From: Clostridia bacterium
GTDB taxonomy: Bacteria > Bacillota > Clostridia > Oscillospirales > CAG-272
Length of the DNA stretch: 14,216 bases
Reading direction: 5' to 3'
Assembly: GCA_900769475.1 (NCBI GenBank)
Contig: CAAGGQ010000114.1
Location: forward strand, 1 to 14,216
Below are positions 1-7,174 of the stretch, piece after piece. Both the position numbers and the translations under genes were made by a program. Position 1 is the first letter of the stretch; each line of letters begins with the position of its first letter. The notes under the pieces were generated by a model. That model did no database searches. It was not told the origin of the DNA and was given only the letters and a program-made list of their open reading frames with translations.

Positions 1-25
1 GGGCTGCTCCGGCTGGAATTGCATT

Positions 26-76
26 AAAAAAAAACACGGATCATTCAATCCAATGGTTTGAATGATCCGTGTTTTT
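26..76 (-). terminator. Intrinsic terminator closing the aryl-acid operon
   Basis: A 19-bp perfect inverted repeat pairs positions 30-48 with 58-76 around a 9-nt loop. Read on the minus strand it is followed by a run of nine T (positions 34 to 26). It lies 15 bases beyond the stop codon of the aminotransferase, so it ends the minus-strand operon. The other strand offers only five T, which makes termination in that direction possible but weaker. Confidence 0.92.
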
Positions 77-90
77 GCACCTGTGTGCGA

Positions 91-1278
91 TTATTTGTAA
101 TTTTCCATCAGCTTCTTGAACGCGGGCAGAGCGTTTTGGATCTGCTCGGTGCTCACGCAATAAGCGATGCGGACAAAGCCGGGGGTACCGAAATCATCGG
201 CAGGAACCAGGAGCAACTCGTACTCTCTGGCCTTGAGGCAGAAGGCGTTGGCATCGGCCTCAGGGGACTTGACGAAGAGATAGAACGCGCCGTCGGGATA
301 AATGCAGGTATATCCGTATTCGGTCAGGGCTCCAAAAAGCAGATCCCGGTTGGTCTTATAGACCGAGGTATCCGCCGTTTTGCCCAGGCATCTCACGGCA
401 ACTCTCTGCATCATGCTGGGAGCGCAAACGTAGCCCAGGGCACGTCCCGCGCCACACACGGCGGCGTAGACGCGTCGTTCGTCCTCCAGTTTGTCGGACA
501 GAGCAATGTAACCAATGCGCTCACCGGGCAAGGAGAGGGATTTACTAAAGGAATAACACACCACGGTGTTGTCGTAGTAGTTGACCAGGAAAGGAACTTC
601 CCTGCCGTCGTATACCAATTCGCGATAAGGCTCGTCGGAGATCAAATAGATGGGGTGGCCGTATTCCTCGGACTTTTCCTTCATCAGGGCGCAGGCCGCC
701 TTCAGCTTCTCAGGAGTAAAGACCACGCCCGAGGGGTTGTTGGGAGAATTGACGATGACCGCCTTGGTGTTAGGGGTAATGGCCGCCGCAAAGGCCTCCA
801 GGTCGATCTGAAAATCCTTGGGATCGGACGCTACGGCCACCAATTTACCACCGGCCGCTTCCACGAACACGCGGTATTCGGGGAAGAAGGGGGTAAAGGT
901 GATGTATTCATCGTCGCCGGAGGCGTTGAGGGCCTTGAGGGTGATGCAAAGGGATGCCGCCGCTCCGCAGGTCATATAGATGCTGTCGGGGCTGATGCTG
1001 GTAGCATATCGGCGGTTGAGATCCTCGGCAATGGCGCGGCGCACGCCGGGATCGCCCTGGGCCGAGGTGTATCCGTGGAGGGCAACGGGATCGGTGTTCT
1101 TCACCAGATCCAAAATGGCTTCCTCCACCTCACGGGGGGCGGGAACCGAGGGGTTGCCCAGGCTGAAATCAAAGACCTTATCTGCTCCGATCTCGGCGCG
1201 GCGGCGGTTGCCAAACTCAAAGATCTCGCGGATCACCGAGCGTCGACTTCCCAGCCCGTACATAGTTTCGTTGATCAT
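91..1278 (-). CDS. Class I/II PLP-dependent aminotransferase, probably for aromatic amino acids
   Basis: This 395-aa fold-type I aminotransferase interconverts an amino acid and its 2-oxoacid; here the partner is probably an aryl pyruvate (4-hydroxyphenylpyruvate, phenylpyruvate or indolepyruvate). Visible signatures are NNPSG at about residues 180-184, SDEPYRE at 214-220 with the PLP-contacting Asp215 and Tyr218, and SFSKSLSLPGERIGY with the Schiff-base lysine at about 246. An Arg in GFVRIAYC near residue 372 would bind the substrate carboxylate. Length is normal for the family. The ATG at 1278 follows a GGGAAG ribosome site at 9-nt spacing. It is the last gene of the ligase-IOR-paaK-ACT operon, 22 bases after the ACT gene. 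That context, not the sequence, suggests aromatic substrates; aspartate or branched-chain specificity is not excluded. Confidence 0.9.
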   Translation of the reverse strand: MINETMYGLGSRRSVIREIFEFGNRRRAEIGADKVFDFSLGNPSVPAPREVEEAILDLVKNTDPVALHGYTSAQGDPGVRRAIAEDLNRRYATSISPDSIYMTCGAAASLCITLKALNASGDDEYITFTPFFPEYRVFVEAAGGKLVAVASDPKDFQIDLEAFAAAITPNTKAVIVNSPNNPSGVVFTPEKLKAACALMKEKSEEYGHPIYLISDEPYRELVYDGREVPFLVNYYDNTVVCYSFSKSLSLPGERIGYIALSDKLEDERRVYAAVCGAGRALGYVCAPSMMQRVAVRCLGKTADTSVYKTNRDLLFGALTEYGYTCIYPDGAFYLFVKSPEADANAFCLKAREYELLLVPADDFGTPGFVRIAYCVSTEQIQNALPAFKKLMENYK

Positions 1279-1300
1279 GGTTATTGTCTTCCCTTCGGAA

Positions 1301-1732
1301 TTACTTTTTGCAAACGTCGGCCTGGGTCAGAAGCAGAGCGCCGGCCGCCTGCAGAGTGGCAAGCGCCTTTTCGTTGTCGTCGGTACGGAGCACCGCCATG
1401 GCGTGCTTCTCGTTCTCTCCCACAAAGGAGTACATATACTCGATGGCAAGACCGCCCGCATCCAATGCCGACAGTGCCTTGGCCAGGCCGCCGGGAGTGT
1501 GATCCACCGCCAGACCCAGCACCTTGTGGATCTTGACCACCACGCCGTGGGCGGTAAGGATCTTCTCGGCGGCCACGGGATCGTTGACGATCAGACGCAG
1601 AATGCCGAAATCGGTGGTATCTGCCAAAGACAGAGCGCAAATGTCAATGTTGTTGGCGCCAAGCTCGTTCAAGATCTCGGCCAGGCCGCCCTTTTTGTTT
1701 TCCACAAAGATGGAAAGCTGTTGAATAAACAT
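1301..1732 (-). CDS. Tandem ACT-domain protein linked to paaK
   Basis: A 143-aa protein made almost entirely of two ACT-like halves. The first is about residues 1-66, beginning QLSIFVENKKGGLAEIL; the second is about 70-138, beginning GLAVDHTPGGLAKAL. Each half shows the typical pattern of a beta strand and then a Gly-x-Leu helix start. ACT domains bind amino acids and control enzymes allosterically. Free-standing double-ACT proteins next to phenylacetate-CoA ligase and indolepyruvate oxidoreductase genes are a known neighbourhood in anaerobes. No catalytic or DNA-binding part is present, so a role as amino-acid sensor for the neighbouring enzymes is inferred. The start at 1732 is supported by a strong GGGAGG site 7 nt upstream. 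The gap to paaK is 24 bases and to the aminotransferase 22 bases. Confidence 0.88.
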   Translation of the reverse strand: MFIQQLSIFVENKKGGLAEILNELGANNIDICALSLADTTDFGILRLIVNDPVAAEKILTAHGVVVKIHKVLGLAVDHTPGGLAKALSALDAGGLAIEYMYSFVGENEKHAMAVLRTDDNEKALATLQAAGALLLTQADVCKK

Positions 1733-1756
1733 ATCGGTTCCTCCCTTTCTTTGTTC

Positions 1757-3076
1757 TTATTTCTTGTAGAGATTACGGTTATCGATAATTCTCTTTGCCT
1801 TGCCCTCACTACGCACGATGGACTTGGGATTGACCAGATGCACCTTGGCACCCAGACCCAGCACATTCCGCAGCTCGCTTACAATGCGCTTTTCCACCTT
1901 TTCGATGGACTTGATATCGTCGGCAAACAGCTCGGGGCTCATTTCCACATTCACGTCCAGGGTATCGGTGTTGTTCTCTCTTCCCACCACGATCTGGTAG
2001 TTGGGAGTGACGGCACCGCCGATCTTGAGGAGCACCTCTTCGATCTGGGACGGGAAGACGTTGACGCCGCGAATGATGAGCATATCGTCGCTGCGGCCCG
2101 CAGGCTTGGCCATACGAATGTGGGTACGTCCGCAAGCGCAGGGCTCGGGATTGAGAGTGCAAATATCACGGGTACGGTAACGGATCACCGGGAAGCCCTG
2201 CTTGGTGAGGGTGGTGAACACCAGCTCGCCCTGCTCGCCGTAAGGAAGCACCTCTCCCGTATCGGGATCAATGATCTCGGGAATAAAGTGGTCCTCACAC
2301 ACGTGCATGCCGGCCTGACACTCGCACTCGTAGGAAACGCCGGGACCCATGATCTCGGAGAGTCCGTAAATATCGTAGGCTTTGATGTTGAGCTTTTCCT
2401 CAATGGCGGCTCTCATGTCCTCGGTCCAAGGCTCCGCACCAAAAATACCGGCCTTCAGAGAGAGCTTCTCCTTGACCCCCGCTTCCTCCACGGCCTCGCC
2501 CAGATACAGGGCGTAAGAGGGCGTGCAGCAGAGCACGGTAGAACCGAAGTCCACCATGGTCTGCACCTGACGGGCAGTATTGCCCGAGGAAGTAGGAACC
2601 ACCGTGGCACCAACGCGAGTGGCACCGTCGTGAGCACCTAGACCGCCGGTAAAGAGGCCGTAGCCGTAGGAGATCTGCACCACGTCCTTGTTGGAGCCAC
2701 CAATGGCGCGGATCATTCTGGCCACGCAGTCGGACCACATTTCAAGATCGGCGGCGGTGTAACCCACCACGATCTGCTTGCCCGTGGTTCCGCTGGAGGC
2801 GTGCACGCGCACGATGTTCTCCAGGGGCTCGGCAAACAGGCCGTAGGGATATTCGTCCCGCAGGTCACTCTTATAGGAGAAGGGGAGCTTAGAAAGATCC
2901 TCTACGCCGTGAATGTCCGAGGGCTTGAGGTCCATCTCGTCCATTCGCTTGCGAAACAGGGGAACTCTTTCGTACATTCTTGCCACCTGGGCCACCAGGC
3001 GCTCGCTTTGCAGCTTCTTCAGTTCCTCTCGGGGCATAGTTTCGATTTCGGGTTGGTGCATGGGATAGCTTGCCAT
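1757..3076 (-). CDS. paaK: Phenylacetate-CoA ligase (PaaK family)
   Basis: This 439-aa AMP-forming ligase activates an aryl acid such as phenylacetate, 4-hydroxyphenylacetate or indoleacetate to its CoA thioester, using ATP and giving AMP and PPi. Motifs in order: the P-loop SSGTTGK at residues 94-100; YGYGLFTGG at about 137-145; YGLSEIMGPG at 237-246; RYRTRD at 299-304; and the hinge region GRSDDMLIIRGVNVFP at 327-342, followed by the small PaaK C-terminal domain. Length matches the roughly 430-440 aa family norm. Several cysteines (251, 253, 260, 313, 315) lie where some family members have a metal-binding cluster. The start at 3076 follows a GGAAG site. It sits between iorB (36-base gap) and the ACT gene. 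In the degradative direction it could instead release the free acid only indirectly, because AMP-forming ligases run poorly backwards. Confidence 0.93.
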   Translation of the reverse strand: MASYPMHQPEIETMPREELKKLQSERLVAQVARMYERVPLFRKRMDEMDLKPSDIHGVEDLSKLPFSYKSDLRDEYPYGLFAEPLENIVRVHASSGTTGKQIVVGYTAADLEMWSDCVARMIRAIGGSNKDVVQISYGYGLFTGGLGAHDGATRVGATVVPTSSGNTARQVQTMVDFGSTVLCCTPSYALYLGEAVEEAGVKEKLSLKAGIFGAEPWTEDMRAAIEEKLNIKAYDIYGLSEIMGPGVSYECECQAGMHVCEDHFIPEIIDPDTGEVLPYGEQGELVFTTLTKQGFPVIRYRTRDICTLNPEPCACGRTHIRMAKPAGRSDDMLIIRGVNVFPSQIEEVLLKIGGAVTPNYQIVVGRENNTDTLDVNVEMSPELFADDIKSIEKVEKRIVSELRNVLGLGAKVHLVNPKSIVRSEGKAKRIIDNRNLYKK

Positions 3077-3112
3077 TGAGAAAACACTTCCTTTCAGAAA
3101 AAACGAAAAAAA

Positions 3113-3682
3113 TCAAATCAGATGATAGCCCGCGTCAAAGGCTTTGAGGTTGACGTCCAAGGCTTTGGGAGGTACCGTGGCTTTAATCGTTTCGATCCAA
3201 GTGTCGTACGGAATCTCGGTATTCTTGGCCATGACGCCGATGAGAACCACGTTCACCACGCGAACGTTCCCCAGGGCGTTGGCAATGGCGAGGGCGTCCA
3301 CCTGGCAAAGGTCGGCCGCCGCCGCGATCTTTTCGGAGAGCCCCTCGGGGTACTTGGCCGCACCGATGATCACCGGCATGGGAGCGGTCTCCTGGGCGTT
3401 CATAATCATCTTTCCGCCCCTTTTCAGGTAAGGAAGATAGCGATACGCCTCCAATTTTTCAAAGGCAAGAATGATGTCAGCCTCCCCCAGATCAATGATG
3501 GGAGAGTAGACCTTCTCGCCGAATTTTACGTAGGTCACCACGCTACCGCCGCGCTGGCTCATGCCGTGCACCTCGGAAAGCTTGACATCATAGCCCTGAG
3601 AAATAATGGCGTTGCCTAAGATGCGGCTGGCAAGCAGGGTTCCCTGTCCGCCCACGCCAACGATCATAATATTCTTGGTCAT
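3113..3682 (-). CDS. iorB: Indolepyruvate:ferredoxin oxidoreductase, beta subunit
   Basis: A 189-aa subunit matching the gamma-type domain of 2-oxoacid:ferredoxin oxidoreductases. The N-terminal GVGGQGTLLASRIL (residues 8-21) is the family hallmark, and the later stretch SEVHGMSQRGGSVVTYVKFG at about 36-55 is typical of IorB. With IorA it forms the cytoplasmic enzyme that interconverts aryl pyruvate plus CoA and arylacetyl-CoA plus CO2, exchanging electrons with ferredoxin. The ATG begins only 3 bases after the iorA stop, so the two are probably translationally coupled. Length is normal and no key motif is missing. Confidence 0.94.
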   Translation of the reverse strand: MTKNIMIVGVGGQGTLLASRILGNAIISQGYDVKLSEVHGMSQRGGSVVTYVKFGEKVYSPIIDLGEADIILAFEKLEAYRYLPYLKRGGKMIMNAQETAPMPVIIGAAKYPEGLSEKIAAAADLCQVDALAIANALGNVRVVNVVLIGVMAKNTEIPYDTWIETIKATVPPKALDVNLKAFDAGYHLI

Positions 3683-3685
3683 GAC

Positions 3686-5443
3686 TCAAACCTCCTTCTT
3701 TTCGATGGCACCGAAGGGACACAGATTGGTGCAGAGTCCACAGCCGTTGCACTGCGTTGCGTCAATGCGCACGGTGCTTCCGTCCTCGCACAGAGAAATG
3801 GCGGGACAGCCCAGCTTCATGCAGAGTTTGCACTTCTTGCACTTCTCGCTGTTGATCTCGCATCGGCCGCTGTACTTAAATCGCTTGAGCAGAGCGCAGG
3901 GGCGCTGAGCGATGATCACCGAGGGAGCCTCGCGCTCCACCTCCTCCTTGACCACCTTTTCAAAGGTCTTCAGATCAAAGGGATCAGCCACCACTACGTG
4001 CTCCACGCCAACCGCCTTGCAAAGGGCCAAGAGATCCACCTGGCGGGTCTCCTCCCCGCGAATGGTGTACCCCGTGGTGGGGTTTTCCTGGTGTCCGGTC
4101 ATACCCGTAATGGAGTTATCCAGAATGATGACCGTGTTGTTGCCCTTGTTGTAAACGATGTCGATCAGGCCGGTAATGCCCGAATGCATAAAGGTGGAGT
4201 CACCAATGACCGACACCAGCTTCTTGTTAAATTCCTGACCTCTCGCCTTGGCCATACCCATGGCCGCCGACACCGAAGCACCCATGCAAATGGTGGTATC
4301 CACCGACATCAGGGGGGCCACCGCACCCAGGGTATAGCATCCGATGTCTCCCGACACCGTCAGTCCCAGCTTCTTGAGAACGTAGAAGGTGCCTCTGTGA
4401 GGACAGCCCGCGCACATCACGGGAGGACGCACGGGAATGCTCTCCTCCATGGCAAAGTGCTCGGCGGCATCCTCGCCAAAAATGGCCTTTTTGATCATAG
4501 TGGGGTTGTACTCCCCGAGAAGGGTGAAGGCCTCCTTGCCTACCAGATTGGGGATGCCAATGGCGCGGCAATGCTCCTCCACAAAGGGATCCAGCTCCTC
4601 CAGCACGTACACCTTCTCATACTTCTCGGCAAAATCCTTGATGAGCTTGGTGGGCAAAGGATAGGACATGCCCAGCTTGAGATAGCCCACCCGATCGCCC
4701 AACGCCTCCTTGGCGTAAAGATAGGTGGTGCCTCCCGCGATCACGCCGATCTTGGCCCCTTCCCCGTGCTCCACGGTGTTAAAGGGACAATCCTCAGCAA
4801 AGGCCGCCAGGGCCGCCTGGCGCTCCTCTACGGTCACGTGACGTCCCTTGGCATTGGCGGGCATCATCACGTATTTTCCAATGTTCTTTTCATAGGGCTT
4901 GAGCTCGACCTCTTCTCTGTCGCAGATCTCCACCAATCCCTGGGAGTGGGACACGCGGGTGGAAAGACGAAGCAGCATGGGAAGATCGTATTCCTCGGAG
5001 AGGGCAAAGGCCGCCTTGGTAAATTCCTTACACTCGGAGGAATCCGAGGGCTCCAGCATGCAGAGCTTGGCCGCCTTGGCGTAATGACGGGAATCCTGCT
5101 CGTTTTGAGAAGAATGCATTCCGGGATCGTCGGCCACGCAAATGACCAAGCCCCCGTTGACACCGGTATAGGCCGCGGTGAATACGGGATCGGCCATCAC
5201 GTTCAGACCCACGTGCTTACAGCAGGTCATGGAGCGGGCTCCGGCGATAGAGGCTCCAATGGCCACCTCGCAGGCAACCTTCTCGTTGGGGGCCCACTCG
5301 GCGTAAACCTCGTTGGCATCGTAGGTGGCAATGGCCTCGGTGATCTCGGTGCTGGGGGTTCCGGGGTAGGAGGAAACCACCCGCACGCCGGCCTCATAGG
5401 CACCCCGCGCCACGGCGTGGTTGCCAAGCAATAACGTTTTCAT
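3686..5443 (-). CDS. iorA: Indolepyruvate:ferredoxin oxidoreductase, alpha subunit
   Basis: The 585-aa catalytic subunit interconverts aryl pyruvates and arylacetyl-CoA, with thiamine diphosphate and ferredoxin. The N-terminal pyrimidine-binding domain begins with GNHAVARGAYEAGV and SSYPGTPSTEI (residues 24-34). The MCAGCPHRG motif is at 343-351. The thiamine diphosphate motif starts at GDSTFMHSGI (414-423) and ends at the Asn of LDNSITGMTG (about 443). Two 4Fe-4S ferredoxin sites close the protein: C535, C538, C541, C546 and C565, C568, C571, C575. The first has one extra residue before its last cysteine, which is usual for IorA. The ATG at 5443 has an AAAGGA site 11 nt upstream. It lies 18 bases after the acyl-CoA ligase and 3 before iorB. 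The enzyme is reversible, so sequence cannot say whether it oxidises amino-acid-derived oxoacids or makes them. Confidence 0.95.
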   Translation of the reverse strand: MKTLLLGNHAVARGAYEAGVRVVSSYPGTPSTEITEAIATYDANEVYAEWAPNEKVACEVAIGASIAGARSMTCCKHVGLNVMADPVFTAAYTGVNGGLVICVADDPGMHSSQNEQDSRHYAKAAKLCMLEPSDSSECKEFTKAAFALSEEYDLPMLLRLSTRVSHSQGLVEICDREEVELKPYEKNIGKYVMMPANAKGRHVTVEERQAALAAFAEDCPFNTVEHGEGAKIGVIAGGTTYLYAKEALGDRVGYLKLGMSYPLPTKLIKDFAEKYEKVYVLEELDPFVEEHCRAIGIPNLVGKEAFTLLGEYNPTMIKKAIFGEDAAEHFAMEESIPVRPPVMCAGCPHRGTFYVLKKLGLTVSGDIGCYTLGAVAPLMSVDTTICMGASVSAAMGMAKARGQEFNKKLVSVIGDSTFMHSGITGLIDIVYNKGNNTVIILDNSITGMTGHQENPTTGYTIRGEETRQVDLLALCKAVGVEHVVVADPFDLKTFEKVVKEEVEREAPSVIIAQRPCALLKRFKYSGRCEINSEKCKKCKLCMKLGCPAISLCEDGSTVRIDATQCNGCGLCTNLCPFGAIEKKEV

Positions 5444-5461
5444 AGTATGTAGAATCCTTTC

Positions 5462-7102
5462 TTACTCTTCGATCTGCTGCGCCACAACGCTCTCTCCGGC
5501 GTACATCTTGCGCAGCTTGGGCTTTTCGATCTTGCCCGTGGGATTGCGGGGCACCGATGCGAAAATAAACTTGTGGGGGCGCTTGTACCGAGGCAGTCCG
5601 ATGCAGAAGTCCCGCATCTCCTCCTCGCCCAAAGAGCAGCCCTCCTTGGCCTCGATGATGGCTACGGCGATCTCTCCCAGGCGCTTATCGCGGATACCGA
5701 TGACCGCCACGTCCTTGACGGCGTCGTGCTTGCGGATGTAATCCTCAATCTGCACGGGGTAAATGTTCTCGCCGCCCGAGATGATCACGTCTTTCTTGCG
5801 ATCCACCAGATAGATGAAGCCGTCCTCATCCTCCTTGGCCATATCTCCCGTATAGAGCCAACCGTCGGGCGAAAGCACCTCGGCGGTGGCTTTTTCATCG
5901 TTGTAGTAGCAGAGCATCACACCGGGGCCCTTGACCGCCAGCTCACCCACGTCTCCCGCGTCCACTTCCTTGTGCTCGGGATCCAGGATCTTGATCTCCC
6001 AGCCGTAGCCGGCCTTGCCGATGGCCCCCACCTTGTGGGGATTCTCCACGCCCAGATGCACGCATCCGGGACCAATGGATTCGCTCAGGCCGTAATTGGT
6101 ATCGTACTGATGATTGGGGAAATGCTCGAACCAGCGCTTGATCAAGCTGGGGGGCACGGGCTGTGCGCCAATGTGCATTAGACGCCATTGGGAAAGGTCG
6201 TAGCGCGTGGGATCCACGTCACCGCGGTCGATGGCATCCAGAAGATCCTGGGCCCACGGCACCAGAAGCCACACGATGGTGCACTTCTCCTCGCTGACCG
6301 CCTTGAGAATCCACTCGGGCTTGACACCCTTGAGAAGAACGGCGCGTCCGCCCGAGATCAAGGAACCGAACCAGTGCATCTTGGCACCCGTGTGATACAG
6401 GGGCGGAATGCAGAGGAAAACATCATCCTTGGTCTGTCCGTGATGCATCTGTTCCACGCGGCAGGAATGGACCAGCGCTTTGTGAGCGTGAAGAATGGCC
6501 TTGGGAAAGCCGGTGGTTCCCGAGGAGAAATAGATGGCCGCATGATCGGCCTCGGTCAGCGCAATTTCGGGATCCCGGGAGGTGCAATAGGTCACCAGCT
6601 TATCGTAGCTCTCGGCAAAGCGGGGACAGTCGGAACCCACGTAAAAGGTTGCCTTTACCTTGGGCATGCGATCGCAAATCTCCTCCACACGTCCGATAAA
6701 TTCGGGGCCGAATACCAACATGGAGGCATCGGCAAGATTCAAGCAATAGCGGATCTCCTCCGAGGTGTAGCGGTAATTGAGGGGCACGGCCAGGGCACCC
6801 GTTTTGAGGATGCCAAAGTAAATGGGAAGCCATTCCAAGCAGTTCATCAGCAAAATGGCGATCTTATCCCCCTTTTGCACACCGCGGGAAAGAAGCAGAT
6901 TGGCAAAGCGATTGGCACGCTTGTCAAATTCCTCCCAGGTCAGCTCGGTGCGCACCGCGCCGTTGTTGGGATCTGCCTCGATGAGAGAAAACTCCCGCCA
7001 GGTGATGCGTTGATTGGTTTGCGCCTGGGGATTGATCTCCACCAAAGCCACCTCGTTGGGGGTCTCCTTTGCGTTTCGTCTTAAAAAATCGGTAATGATC
7101 AT
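5462..7102 (-). CDS. AMP-forming acyl-CoA ligase (ANL superfamily)
   Basis: A 546-aa adenylate-forming ligase that activates a carboxylic acid to acyl-CoA. Motifs: P-loop YFSSGTTGFPKA (residues 191-202), YGLSES (337-342), GWLYTGD (414-420), DRKKDVIISGGENIYP (434-449) and the catalytic lysine in PTGKIEK (Lys524). These are complete and in order. A longer reading frame exists with a TTG at 7132, but that codon would lie about 7 nt after the predicted transcription start. The ATG at 7102 has a purine-rich AGAAAGAGA site at 9-nt spacing and gives a typical N-terminus, so I chose it. Residues about 33-60 contain an unusual stretch with two similar pieces, ITWREF and LTWEEF. The gene leads an operon with iorAB, paaK, ACT and aminotransferase, so an aryl acid or another fermentation acid is the likely substrate; the exact one is unknown. 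Confidence 0.9.
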   Translation of the reverse strand: MIITDFLRRNAKETPNEVALVEINPQAQTNQRITWREFSLIEADPNNGAVRTELTWEEFDKRANRFANLLLSRGVQKGDKIAILLMNCLEWLPIYFGILKTGALAVPLNYRYTSEEIRYCLNLADASMLVFGPEFIGRVEEICDRMPKVKATFYVGSDCPRFAESYDKLVTYCTSRDPEIALTEADHAAIYFSSGTTGFPKAILHAHKALVHSCRVEQMHHGQTKDDVFLCIPPLYHTGAKMHWFGSLISGGRAVLLKGVKPEWILKAVSEEKCTIVWLLVPWAQDLLDAIDRGDVDPTRYDLSQWRLMHIGAQPVPPSLIKRWFEHFPNHQYDTNYGLSESIGPGCVHLGVENPHKVGAIGKAGYGWEIKILDPEHKEVDAGDVGELAVKGPGVMLCYYNDEKATAEVLSPDGWLYTGDMAKEDEDGFIYLVDRKKDVIISGGENIYPVQIEDYIRKHDAVKDVAVIGIRDKRLGEIAVAIIEAKEGCSLGEEEMRDFCIGLPRYKRPHKFIFASVPRNPTGKIEKPKLRKMYAGESVVAQQIEE

Positions 7103-7145
7103 GTTGATGGTTCTCTTTCTGTTTTTGATCAAAGGTTATTCATTT

Positions 7146-7174
7146 ATTATACCTCTTTTTGAGGCGTATGTCAA
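7146..7174 (-). promoter_or_regulatory. Consensus sigma-A promoter for the ligase-iorAB-paaK operon
   Basis: On the minus strand TTGACA (7174-7169) and TATAAT (7151-7146) are separated by exactly 17 bases, a perfect match to both boxes. The -35 box overlaps the TGA stop of the symporter gene. The predicted transcription start is near 7139, which leaves about a 37-nt leader to the ATG at 7102. The spacer holds a small palindrome, CCTC-N5-GAGG, directly before the -10 box, which might be an operator. Confidence 0.88.

Noticed and set aside
1..25. Possible end of another gene before the terminator
   Set aside because: The 25 bases are too short to show any coding or structural signal.
58..2641. 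Long plus-strand open frames opposite the aminotransferase, ACT and paaK genes
   Set aside because: They lie antisense to genes with complete family motifs, show no recognisable domain, and lack a ribosome site. They are frames left open by codon bias.
3998..5434. Plus-strand 478-aa frame opposite iorA
   Set aside because: It has a His/Gly-rich composition, typical of an antisense shadow, and no motif; iorA is unambiguous on the other strand.
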